Shown here in pieces: positions 47,608-56,491 of a stretch of DNA of 64,000 nt (the first letter of the stretch is position 1; the number at the start of each line of letters is the position of its first letter). This stretch comes from Pseudomonas soli (lineage in GTDB: Bacteria > Pseudomonadota > Gammaproteobacteria > Pseudomonadales > Pseudomonadaceae). The notes beneath the pieces are model-generated. The model made no database searches, was not told the DNA's origin, and saw nothing but the letters and a program-made list of their open reading frames with translations. A program made the position numbers and the translations under genes. The DNA lies in assembly GCF_900110655.1 (NCBI RefSeq), contig NZ_FOEQ01000009.1, positions 145,684 through 209,683 on the forward strand. The letters run 5' to 3'.

Positions 47608-48606
47608 ATGAGCGAACCCGTACAATTCCCCCTGGCCGCCGTGGTCGGCGCCGACGACCTCAAGCTTGCGCTGTGCCTGACGGCGATAGACCCGAAGATC
47701 GGTGGCGTGCTGATCGAAGGCCCCCGGGGCATGGCCAAGAGCACCCTGGCAAGGGGCCTGGCCGATTTACTGGGCGACGGCCCGTTCGTGACCCTCCCAC
47801 TGGGGGCGACCGAGGAGCGGCTGGTCGGCACCCTCGACCTCGATGCCGCGTTGAGCCAAGGCCAGGCGCGGTTCTCGCCGGGTGTGCTGGCCCATGCCGA
47901 CGGCGGCGTACTGTACGTCGACGAAGTCAACCTGCTGCCCGACCCCTTGGTGGACCTGCTGCTGGACGTGGCGGCCAGTGGTACCAACCGTATCGAGCGC
48001 GATGGCATCTCCCATCGGCACGCCGCCCGGTTCGTGCTGATCGGCACGATGAACCCGGAGGAGGGCGAGCTGCGGCCGCAACTGCTCGACCGGTTTGGCC
48101 TGAACGTGGCCTTGGAGGGCCTGCCCGCGCCCGAAGCACGGCAGCAGATCATCCGCCGCCGCCTGGCCTTCGACAGCGACCCACAGGCATTCTGTGCCCA
48201 GTGGGCGCCTCAGCAGGCCGCACTGCGCCAGCGTTGCCAGGCCGCGCGTGAGCAATTGTCGTCGATCGCCCTGGATGACCAGGCCCTGGCCTGGATCACC
48301 GAGCGGTGTTTTGCCGCCGGGGTGGACGGCATGCGTGCGGATCTGGTGTGGCTGCGGGCTGCACGGGCTCACGCCGCCTGGCGTGGCAATGCAGTGATCG
48401 AGGAAGCGGATGTGGAAGCGGTTGCCGAATTCGCCTTGCGCCATCGTCGTCGCGCTCACGCACCGCAGGCGCAGGCCGCCACGGCGGGCGAGCCACCTCG
48501 GCCGCAGCAAGCGCAAGGCGGGCAGGGTGACTGGGGCGCCTTGCCGCCCCAGCCGATGGCGACGGGCGCACGCCGCGAGGTGCCGAACTGGGCAAAAAAG
48601 CCCTGA
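47608..48606 (+). CDS. ChlI/BchI-like AAA+ chelatase subunit (short frame of a -1 frameshift gene)
   Basis: 332 aa from ATG 47608. AAA+ module: Walker A GVLIEGPRGMAKSTLARG, LPLGATEERLVGTLD, Walker B GGVLYVDEVNLLPD, GTMNPEEGELRPQLLDRFGL (sensor 1/arginine-finger region). A helical C-terminal part ends in a Pro/Gln-rich linker, and the frame stops five residues after REVPNW. At 48594-48600, immediately before the TGA, is A_AAA_AAG in the correct phase. A -1 slip there continues into the VWA frame to 49274, giving about 555 aa (AAA+ linker VWA, ChlD-like). Pseudomonads lack CobS/CobT and use ChlI/ChlD-type partners for CobN. Confidence 0.9.
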   Translation: MSEPVQFPLAAVVGADDLKLALCLTAIDPKIGGVLIEGPRGMAKSTLARGLADLLGDGPFVTLPLGATEERLVGTLDLDAALSQGQARFSPGVLAHADGGVLYVDEVNLLPDPLVDLLLDVAASGTNRIERDGISHRHAARFVLIGTMNPEEGELRPQLLDRFGLNVALEGLPAPEARQQIIRRRLAFDSDPQAFCAQWAPQQAALRQRCQAAREQLSSIALDDQALAWITERCFAAGVDGMRADLVWLRAARAHAAWRGNAVIEEADVEAVAEFALRHRRRAHAPQAQAATAGEPPRPQQAQGGQGDWGALPPQPMATGARREVPNWAKKP

Positions 48607-48640
48607 GCATCCGCTCGCGCCATGCCCAGGCGGCGGATGC
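48594..48640 (+). promoter_or_regulatory. Programmed -1 ribosomal frameshift signal
   Basis: Three elements are visible. The slippery heptamer A_AAA_AAG at 48594-48600 is in the zero frame (GCA AAA AAG). GAGGTG lies 11 nt upstream as an internal Shine-Dalgarno-like stimulator. A hairpin starts 6 nt downstream: GCATCCGC (48607-48614) with GCGGATGC (48633-48640), stacked on an inner CGCC (48618-48621)/GGCG (48629-48632) around a 7-nt loop. The zero-frame stop TGA (48604-48606) sits in the spacer. The layout is that of dnaX. I recall published work reporting frameshifting in chlD-type genes generating two cobaltochelatase subunits. Confidence 0.85.
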
Positions 48641-49274
48641 CAAGCCCCGTGTCGGCAATTTGACAGGTAGTGCCCGGGGCCGCCCGCGTACGGCCGAGAC
48701 CGGCCGCATCGCTTGGCTGACGACCTTGCTCAAGGGGCGCCCGCGCCAGCATCGCGACCTGTGCTGGCAACAGCGCCAGGCCCAAGCGCCGGAGCTTTGG
48801 CTGGTGATCGTCGATGCATCGGCTTCCACCCGCCGCAACCAGGCACTGACACAAGCCAAAGGCCTGCTGGCCGGATTGTTCGATGAAGCCTATCGGCAAC
48901 GGGCGCGCCTGGCCTTGCTCACCGTCAGTGGCGACAAGCCGCAATGGCAGCTGCATGGTCTCAAGGCCTCGGCGGCACTGCAGCCGTGGTTGCAGGGGCT
49001 GGGGGCTGGCGGTGGCACGCCGTTACCAACAGCGCTCGAGGAGGCGCGCCAGTGGTTGCTGGCGCGGAGCAAGCGCCTGCCCCTGGAGACCCAGCGCTGC
49101 CTGGTACTGACCGATGGCCGCCTGCTGCAGGAAGCCCCAATGCAGCCGTTACCGTGCAGCACGTTGTTGGTGGACATGGAACGGGCGGCGGTGCGAGTAG
49201 GCCGCGCACGACAACTTGCCGAACAACTGCATGCCGAATACCGGCATATCGAGCAGTTCAGCGTGGTCGATTGA
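48603..49274 (+). CDS. VWA (ChlD/CobT-like) domain, read by -1 frameshift from the upstream frame
   Basis: In the frame one base back from the AAA+ frame, the open stretch LSIRSRHAQAADAKPRVGNL leads into a VWA domain with MIDAS motif DASAS (in LWLVIVDASASTRRN), TPLPTALEEAR (the MIDAS Thr) and CLVLTDGRLL. The N-terminal part is Arg/Lys-rich (GSARGRPRTAETGRIAW), the linker typical before ChlD VWA domains. No ATG with a ribosome site exists between 48540 and 48700 in this frame (only a TTG at 48660), which supports production by frameshift fusion. VWA subunits recruit the AAA+ ring to CobN. Confidence 0.85.
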   Translation: MSIRSRHAQAADAKPRVGNLTGSARGRPRTAETGRIAWLTTLLKGRPRQHRDLCWQQRQAQAPELWLVIVDASASTRRNQALTQAKGLLAGLFDEAYRQRARLALLTVSGDKPQWQLHGLKASAALQPWLQGLGAGGGTPLPTALEEARQWLLARSKRLPLETQRCLVLTDGRLLQEAPMQPLPCSTLLVDMERAAVRVGRARQLAEQLHAEYRHIEQFSVVD

Positions 49275-49377
49275 GCATGTAACTGCGACAGGATGTCGCA
49301 ATTGAAAAGTTATATTCGTGGTCTCTGAAAGTTGACCAAGTGCGTGGTAGCCACGCACTTGTTACAGGCTGCCTTGT

Positions 49378-49644
49378 TTATTTGGGCATCGACCAGGGTT
49401 GCAGGTCGTACCCTTTGCCGGACAGTTCGGCTCGCACTTCCTCGATCAGGCTGGCCCATTGCGCAGGGTCCGAGTAGACCCGCGAGGACACTTGCTTGCT
49501 GCCGATACGGGTGCTGGTCCGGTCGACCACTGCCAGGCTCAGTTCACCAGTACCGTTGGGGGCATCCCAGGCTACGCACTGGAAGGGTTCGAAGGCGTGG
49601 TCGGCGATCAGCAGTGCTTCGTTGACACGGAGCGGGGCGTTCAT
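49378..49644 (-). CDS. Small hypothetical protein
   Basis: 88 aa from ATG 49644 (MNAPLRVNEALLIADHAFEPFQC), with AGAGAG as a weak ribosome site. It reads as a compact alpha/beta protein: VAWDAPNGTGELSLAVVDRTSTRIGS, then SDPAQWASLIEEVRAEL. I recognise no family. It stands alone between the chelatase gene and the sigma-54 regulator. Confidence 0.65.
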   Translation of the reverse strand: MNAPLRVNEALLIADHAFEPFQCVAWDAPNGTGELSLAVVDRTSTRIGSKQVSSRVYSDPAQWASLIEEVRAELSGKGYDLQPWSMPK

Positions 49645-49976
49645 GGTTCGGTCTCTCTCATGGTCCCAAACAGCGAAATATTGTTCCGCGGTGTTATTCC
49701 TCAACAGGTTACAACGCGGGGTTATTTGTACTGATGCTCCAGGTCAGGGTTCAAGTCACAAGGCCGGTGATTTTTTTTATTGACGATCATTCGTCCTTGC
49801 GTGCCGCTGCGCCTATGACGCGCAAGGATGGAGATAATTCCCGAGTGGGCAGAGTGCGCGGCAGGCGGGCTGACCAACGGTAGTGGGGAGCGTCAAGTTA
49901 ATTGCTACTGTTAATTCGGGCGTCGCAACTGTCTGTTTATAGGTAAAAAACCAATAACTGGCGCCAAGGAAAGGTC
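49645..49976. other. 332-bp intergenic region with hairpin
   Basis: It holds the 88-aa gene's promoter on one side and the enhancer-binding-protein promoter on the other. TCCTTGCG (49794-49801) and CGCAAGGA (49821-49828) can form a stem, just after a run of eight T. Nearer the regulator start, GTTAATT is repeated at a 13-bp period (about 49897-49916). No coding frame is convincing. Confidence 0.5.
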
Positions 49977-51302
<1,326 letters not shown>

Positions 51303-51328
51303 GCAACCACGCTGTCGATCGCGGGGCC

Positions 51329-53524
51329 TCAGCTCGATTGGGCAAGATGGCCGTCCGCCAGTTCCTCCACCGTCTCTGGCTCATCGGGCAGCGCGGTGAT
51401 CACGCTGAAGTCGCTGACCTCCACTTCGCCGCCGCCATACCCCAACAGGTGGAAGGAAAACGCCTTGCGCACGGTGGGGTTGTCGAAATCGAACTGCATT
51501 TCCAGCGGCTCATCGGCCGTTACTCGAATCTCTTCGGGCAAGCCAAGCTGCACATCCTGCTCAAGCTCCTTGGCCTTGAGCCGGATGTACGCGGCGTGGC
51601 GCGGATCCAGCGCTCGTACCTTGAGACGTACCCGGGTGCGGGTGCCTTCGGGCATCTCCAGGTATTGCGCGCCGATCAGGTTGTCGGCCCAGTCATCCCT
51701 GATGCGCTCAGCCAGGGCGATGGGGGAGGGGCCGCCGAACTGGTAGCGCAGGTTGAGCGGAGTCTGCAGCAACGACTGGTCGAGGCCGGTGGCCAGCAGG
51801 CCGATCTGCGCTCCTAGGCCGTCGTCTCCACGGCCAACGAATTTGGCCTGGTCGGCAATGAAACCGGGGCTGGCATAGCGTCGGCAGCGCTGCTGGAAAT
51901 CGCACTCGCTGAGGGTGCCCTGGCCATCGTGGTAGCGCAGCATGCCGTTGGTGTAGGAAATCATCTCGCGGCCACTGTCATAGTCGCGGTACAGCGAGCG
52001 CCCGGCCAACGCCGCAGGGATCGGCAGGGCGAAATAGTCGAGCAGGGAGGTGCTCAGGTCGACGTGGCCGTAGGTGCCCTGCTTGAGCCTGGGCAGTTGG
52101 GCCTGCTCCGGCGCGAGCGTGAGGTTGAAGCCCCAGGCCGAAGCCAGGCGCACGCCATCGATGCCGTGGGATTCGTCGGAGGTGACGATCACCAAAGTGT
52201 CTTCCAGCACGCCCTGGCGCTCGAGACCGTCGAGAAAACTGCCCAAGGCATCGTCCAGGTAGGCCACCGCAGCTTGCTTGGGCGTATCGAAGCGTTGCAG
52301 ATAGGACTCCGGCGCCGAATACGGCTGGTGAGTGCCGACCGTGAGCAGGGTGAGCATCCAGGGTTTTGGTTGCTTGCGCAGCTCACCAACATAGTCGAGC
52401 GCACCCTCGAAGAACGCGCGGTCGTCCTTGCCCCAGGGGAATTCCAGGTAGTTGTCGTTAGCGAACCACTCCAGCCCATGCACCGTGTCGAAGCCGATGT
52501 GCGGCATGATCCGGTCCTTGGCCATGAAACGCAGCCCGGCGCCTTGCAGGTAATGGGTGGCGAAGCCGGCTTCGCGCAGCTGGGCAGGCAGGCAGGCCTG
52601 GTTGCGTTGCTGCTGGGTCAGCAGCTCGACCCCCTTGGGCGTGCCGTTGGCCAGCTTGTCATAGTCGCCGCAGAGCATCGCGTACAGGCCGCGAATGGTC
52701 TGGTGCGTGTGCAATACATAGTCGGGGGTGTTCATGCCGCGCTCGGCCCACTGGCTCAGACGCGGCATCAGGTCCTGCTGGTAGTGGCTGCCCAGTGCCT
52801 CGCGGTTGGGGCGCAGGTAAGCGCCGGGGATGCCCTCGACGGTGATGATCAGCAGGTTGCGCGCCTTGCCCGGTGCGTCGAGCAGCTTGACGCCATTGAG
52901 GTCGGACTGGGTCAGGCCGGCGCTGGACAGCGCCGTGACTGCCGGCACCCGGCCCATACGGCTCAAGGCCTGATGCTGGACCTTGCCCACCGCCGTCGAC
53001 AGCGCCTGGTGGGTGAGGCCGTATTGGCGCCATTGGTCGGCGTCCGAAGGGGCCAGCTGCTGGCCGCCCCAGTGCAGGCCGAACAGCGCCAGGGGCACGG
53101 CCCAGAGTCGCCGTGGCAATGGCGCGCCGGCTGGCGATCGCCATACGCTTGCCAGCCAGGCGCCGAGGCCGGCGACCAGCAGGACGGGGAGCCAGGCATG
53201 GGCCAGTCCGCCGCCGGTGGAGTTTTCCATGAACTGCGGGTCGATCAGGTAGGCCAGGTCGTCGACCGTGGGCAGCCTGCCGACGGCGCTGACCAGCTCG
53301 GCGGATGCCACCCACAGGCCGCCCCAGGCCAATAGCAGCGGCAGGGCCAGCCACCAGGGGCGCCGCTGCAGGAGCAGGACCAACAGGCTGCCGATGGCGA
53401 GGTCAGACAGGTAGCCGAAGGGGTTGGACCAGCCCAGCAGCGCGCGCGCGGTCAGGGGTATCACCAGCACCAGGATTGCCAGGGTGGCAAGGCGGGCGCG
53501 AGGGGGACCGAGCAGGTTGTTCAC
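51329..53524 (-). CDS. LTA-synthase-type membrane sulfatase (phosphoglycerol transferase-like)
   Basis: 731 aa. Four to five hydrophobic helices at the N-terminus (about residues 12-165), then a periplasmic sulfatase fold of about 400 residues with LLIITVEGIPGAYL (metal-binding Glu), the nucleophile region HTHQTIRGLYAMLCGDYDKL and VIVTSDESHGIDG (Asp/His metal ligands). The C-terminal about 150 residues are an extra beta-rich domain. Gram-negative relatives transfer phosphoglycerol or phosphoethanolamine to periplasmic glycans. It ends close to the enhancer-binding-protein gene, convergently. Confidence 0.87.
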   Translation of the reverse strand: MNNLLGPPRARLATLAILVLVIPLTARALLGWSNPFGYLSDLAIGSLLVLLLQRRPWWLALPLLLAWGGLWVASAELVSAVGRLPTVDDLAYLIDPQFMENSTGGGLAHAWLPVLLVAGLGAWLASVWRSPAGAPLPRRLWAVPLALFGLHWGGQQLAPSDADQWRQYGLTHQALSTAVGKVQHQALSRMGRVPAVTALSSAGLTQSDLNGVKLLDAPGKARNLLIITVEGIPGAYLRPNREALGSHYQQDLMPRLSQWAERGMNTPDYVLHTHQTIRGLYAMLCGDYDKLANGTPKGVELLTQQQRNQACLPAQLREAGFATHYLQGAGLRFMAKDRIMPHIGFDTVHGLEWFANDNYLEFPWGKDDRAFFEGALDYVGELRKQPKPWMLTLLTVGTHQPYSAPESYLQRFDTPKQAAVAYLDDALGSFLDGLERQGVLEDTLVIVTSDESHGIDGVRLASAWGFNLTLAPEQAQLPRLKQGTYGHVDLSTSLLDYFALPIPAALAGRSLYRDYDSGREMISYTNGMLRYHDGQGTLSECDFQQRCRRYASPGFIADQAKFVGRGDDGLGAQIGLLATGLDQSLLQTPLNLRYQFGGPSPIALAERIRDDWADNLIGAQYLEMPEGTRTRVRLKVRALDPRHAAYIRLKAKELEQDVQLGLPEEIRVTADEPLEMQFDFDNPTVRKAFSFHLLGYGGGEVEVSDFSVITALPDEPETVEELADGHLAQSS

Positions 53525-53623
53525 GAAACTTTCCTTAATGCCATTAAACCGTCACAAAAGTGTGCCGGATGATAACAGGCTGGTGCCGGGAAAGTCGGGC
53601 GCTACAAAACCGGTAACCAAATG

Positions 53624-53645
53624 CCGGGCCCGTGCGCGGGCCCGG
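53624..53645 (-). terminator. Terminator hairpin after fapF
   Basis: CCGGGCCCG (53624-53632) and CGGGCCCGG (53637-53645) form a 9-bp stem with a TGCG loop, 6 nt after the fapF stop as read on the minus strand. The following minus-strand bases CATTTGGTT are mildly T-rich. Confidence 0.65.
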
Positions 53646-53650
53646 AGTGG

Positions 53651-54931
53651 TCAGAAGTAGTAGGGGAATTTCAGGCTGAACGAGAAGTCTGGCGAGTCTT
53701 CGGTCAGGCCGATGGAGAGGTTGGGCACGATGGTCAGGTTGTCGGTGGCAGCGAAGGTCAGGCCGACGTTGAAGTTGGCGGCGTTGTAGTCGCTGTTGGT
53801 GATCGACTGCCAGTCGCCGCCGTCGCGTTTGATCTTGCTTTTGCTGGCGAATTGGTCGGTGACCGAGAATGACATGCTCATCCGCTCGTTCAGGGCAAAG
53901 GCGATCCCCCCGCCGATCTGCCAGGAATCTCCGAGTTTCACGTCGCCTGGGACCTTGCTGTTGACTTCCGGGCTGATGTCGCTGAACGAGTCCTGCATGT
54001 TGTAGGTGTAAGACAGGCTGGCGAAGAGAACGGCTGGGTCGAACGTCTTGACCAGCGAAATCCCTGGGGTGATCGACCAGACACCATTGCCGGTGGGCAG
54101 GCTTTCAGGCACCGCCAGGTTGTCGTTGGCCGTATCCCTGATCAGCTTGATGCCGTAAGGGTCCTTGCCGGTGGGGGCCTTGACCCGCAGTGTCGCGACC
54201 GCGTCGGGCCAGTTTTCCGACTCGTCGAGGAACTTGTAGGCTACCCCCACGTTGATATCGCCGATGGTGGGGTCTCGGGTTACCGTGGCATCCGAGGCGG
54301 TGGAGCCGACGCCGCTTACCCCGCCGGAAGAATAGGTCGACTCCCGGTACACGATTGGCACGTTTATGTCGAACTGCCAGCGCTGGTCCAGGTTGTAGCG
54401 GGCTGTCAGGTCCAGTGTCCAGTTATCGGCCTTGATGCGGTCGAGGTTGATGTTGCCAAGGAAGATCGAGTCCAGGGCGAGGAAACCGTTGAGGGTCAGG
54501 GCGCGAGTGTCGTAGTGGGTATAGGTCACGCCGGTCTCGACGCTGAACTTGCCGCCGCCGAAGAAGCCGCTGGCTTCGTCATACAGGTTGGAAACACTTT
54601 GCGCAGGCTCGGAGTCGTCCTTGAGCGATTGACCATAGGAGCTGCCTGCATTGCCCGGAGTGCCAGACGCAACCGTCTGGGCGCCTTTGGCCGGTTCCGA
54701 GGGGGACCTTGTCAGGCGCCTGGGCGGCGGCGCCGCCGGGGTCTCTTCTACTTGCCGCACGCGCTGCTCGAGCACCATCAGGGCATTCTGCTGGGCTTCG
54801 TAGCGTTGCTTCAGCTCCCGCAACTCCTGCTTCAGTGCCTCGACCTGAGGGTCCGGTGCTGCGTAGAGCAATGTCGCGGGTGCCAAGGTACTCAGACAGA
54901 CTACAGCTCTGAACGTCAACGATCGGTGCAT
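53651..54931 (-). CDS. fapF: Fap outer-membrane secretion channel FapF
   Basis: 426 aa. Signal peptide (VVCLSTLAPATLLYA), a coiled-coil plug region (VEALKQELRELKQRYEAQQNALMVLEQRV), a Ser/Pro-rich linker, then a beta-barrel of alternating strands ending in FSFSLKFPYYF with C-terminal aromatic. FapF trimers export FapB, FapC and FapE. It is the last gene of the operon and is followed by a hairpin terminator. Confidence 0.92.
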   Translation of the reverse strand: MHRSLTFRAVVCLSTLAPATLLYAAPDPQVEALKQELRELKQRYEAQQNALMVLEQRVRQVEETPAAPPPRRLTRSPSEPAKGAQTVASGTPGNAGSSYGQSLKDDSEPAQSVSNLYDEASGFFGGGKFSVETGVTYTHYDTRALTLNGFLALDSIFLGNINLDRIKADNWTLDLTARYNLDQRWQFDINVPIVYRESTYSSGGVSGVGSTASDATVTRDPTIGDINVGVAYKFLDESENWPDAVATLRVKAPTGKDPYGIKLIRDTANDNLAVPESLPTGNGVWSITPGISLVKTFDPAVLFASLSYTYNMQDSFSDISPEVNSKVPGDVKLGDSWQIGGGIAFALNERMSMSFSVTDQFASKSKIKRDGGDWQSITNSDYNAANFNVGLTFAATDNLTIVPNLSIGLTEDSPDFSFSLKFPYYF

Positions 54932-54977
54932 GGGTTAGCCGTCCCTTCAGACTACATACGATGAGAGTCAGCGTAGA

Positions 54978-55715
54978 TCAGTATCCGAGAGCGCGAAGGC
55001 CTTTGAGCTGGTCAAGATTGCCGTTCAGCGCGGCGTCAGGCACGTTGTCGCGCAGCACGACGTTGAGGGACGTCAGGTTGCTGACCTGGTTGCCGTTGCC
55101 GAGCAATGTCGCGTTCTGCATCAACCCACCCTGGGCGATGCGTTGCAGGGCACTGCCCTGGTTGTTGTTGGCCACCACGTCGAGCTGCACGCCGGTGCCG
55201 CTGGCCGATACGCTCAGCGAGCCGGCGCCGTTGCTGCCAACCAGTGTGGAACCTGCGGCCAGTACCTGGCCCTGCTGTGGCGTATCGGGTGCCTGGTTGG
55301 CCTTGGTGACGTTGATATCGACGTTGTTGTAGGCGGTATTGTTGTCCCCGGCGGCGCGCACTACCTGGGTGACACCGTCGGTCGTGTTCAGGCCCGCGCC
55401 GCCCGTGACGCTGCCGGTGCCTTGCGCGTTGCCCGAGCCGGAGCCTTTCTTGTCGATCATCGACACGTAGAATTGCGGTTTGATGGTCGACTGCTGGACC
55501 TGCATCGAGGTCTTGGCGCCGATGACATCGCCACTGGCGTTTTGCCAGGTGCTGGTCATTACCACGCCAAAACTGATGATCCGCCCCGGCATTACATAGC
55601 GCCCGCGCAGGTTCGCCAGCTCCTGGTCCTTCAGTTCAATGGGCTTGAAGGTCTCTGCCTGGATGGGCAGGGCGGCTGCCAGACAGATCAGGGTGAGCCA
55701 TGCTGGAGTCTTCAT
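54978..55715 (-). CDS. fapE: Fap minor extracellular component FapE
   Basis: 245 aa with signal peptide (MKTPAWLTLICLAAALPIQA). LKDQELANLRGRYVMPGRIISFGVVMTSTWQN is the conserved FapE N-terminal block, then Asn/Gln/Gly-rich repeats and DAALNGNLDQLKGLRALGY at the end. FapE is a minor component or cofactor of the amyloid and is secreted through FapF. 46 nt upstream of fapF. Confidence 0.9.
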   Translation of the reverse strand: MKTPAWLTLICLAAALPIQAETFKPIELKDQELANLRGRYVMPGRIISFGVVMTSTWQNASGDVIGAKTSMQVQQSTIKPQFYVSMIDKKGSGSGNAQGTGSVTGGAGLNTTDGVTQVVRAAGDNNTAYNNVDINVTKANQAPDTPQQGQVLAAGSTLVGSNGAGSLSVSASGTGVQLDVVANNNQGSALQRIAQGGLMQNATLLGNGNQVSNLTSLNVVLRDNVPDAALNGNLDQLKGLRALGY

Positions 55716-55748
55716 GGGATGCTCCCGGAGCGTCGTGCTTGATTGTCA

Positions 55749-56429
55749 TTAGAAGAAGTCGCTGCGGATGAAGCCAAAGTCCATCAGGTCAGCGTCCTTG
55801 ACCGGGGTAAAGTTGTTGATCCGGCCCTTGGCGCTCAGCGGCAGAGGAGGGTCGAGCAAAGCATTGGTCTTGTCGTAACCCTGGCCGATCACGGCGAAGA
55901 TGATGCCGTTCCAGCCCTTGAGGAAGTCCTCGACCTTGTAGCGCTTGTGCCCCAGGACCGGATCGCCGATATAGACCCAGCCCTTGTCGACCCGCTGCAT
56001 GACCACGAAGTGCTTGTAGCCGCGGATGTCCATCAGCACCACCACGGGGATACGCACGCTATTCAGGGTTTCGGCGGCGACCCGGTAGCCGCGGGCACGC
56101 ATGCCCAGGCTTTCCACGTAGCGTTTCATGTCGAGCATGGAGAAGCCCTGCACCCGCACCAGGTCCTGGTCGGCGTGAGCCAGCATGCCTTCGATGATGT
56201 GTTGTTCGTCCACATCCAGCCAGTAGGCCTGGCGCAGGATGGTTGCCAGCGCCGCGGCGCCGCAACTGAAATCGGTCTTCTGTTGCACCAGGTCGGCGAA
56301 CTTGCGCTCACGGATGCTCTGGATGGGCTTGTAGATCACCGCACCCCCCGGCAAAACCGAAAGCGGCATCTGCGCCGCTTCGCTGTAACTGGCCATGCAC
56401 AGCAAAAACGCCAAGGCGATCATCCGCAT
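55749..56429 (-). CDS. fapD: Fap C39-type peptidase FapD
   Basis: 226 aa from ATG 56429. Signal-like N-terminus (ALAFLLCMASYSEA), then the C39 papain-like fold: catalytic Cys in KTDFSCGAAALATILRQ, His in YKHFVVMQ and Asp in YIGDPVLGHKRY. The protease is needed for Fap secretion or maturation in other pseudomonads. It sits after an intrinsic terminator, so its expression with fapE and fapF should be lower than that of fapABC. Confidence 0.92.
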   Translation of the reverse strand: MRMIALAFLLCMASYSEAAQMPLSVLPGGAVIYKPIQSIRERKFADLVQQKTDFSCGAAALATILRQAYWLDVDEQHIIEGMLAHADQDLVRVQGFSMLDMKRYVESLGMRARGYRVAAETLNSVRIPVVVLMDIRGYKHFVVMQRVDKGWVYIGDPVLGHKRYKVEDFLKGWNGIIFAVIGQGYDKTNALLDPPLPLSAKGRINNFTPVKDADLMDFGFIRSDFF

Positions 56430-56456
56430 GGTCTTGCCCCCTGGTCCTGTTGAAGA

Positions 56457-56478
56457 AAGGCCCCCCGAAGGGGGCCTT
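56457..56478 (-). terminator. Intrinsic terminator between fapC and fapD
   Basis: AAGGCCCCC (56457-56465) and GGGGGCCTT (56470-56478) form a 9-bp perfect stem with a CGAA-type tetraloop. On the minus strand it begins about 14 nt after the fapC stop and is followed by TCTTC, extending the CCTT arm into a T-rich tail. Confidence 0.8.
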
Positions 56479-56491
56479 ACGGTTACAGCGC

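Noticed and set aside
48603..48662. Independent start (TTG 48660) for the VWA protein
   Set aside because: TTG without a ribosome site, while the frame is open back through the slippery heptamer and a canonical frameshift signal is present.
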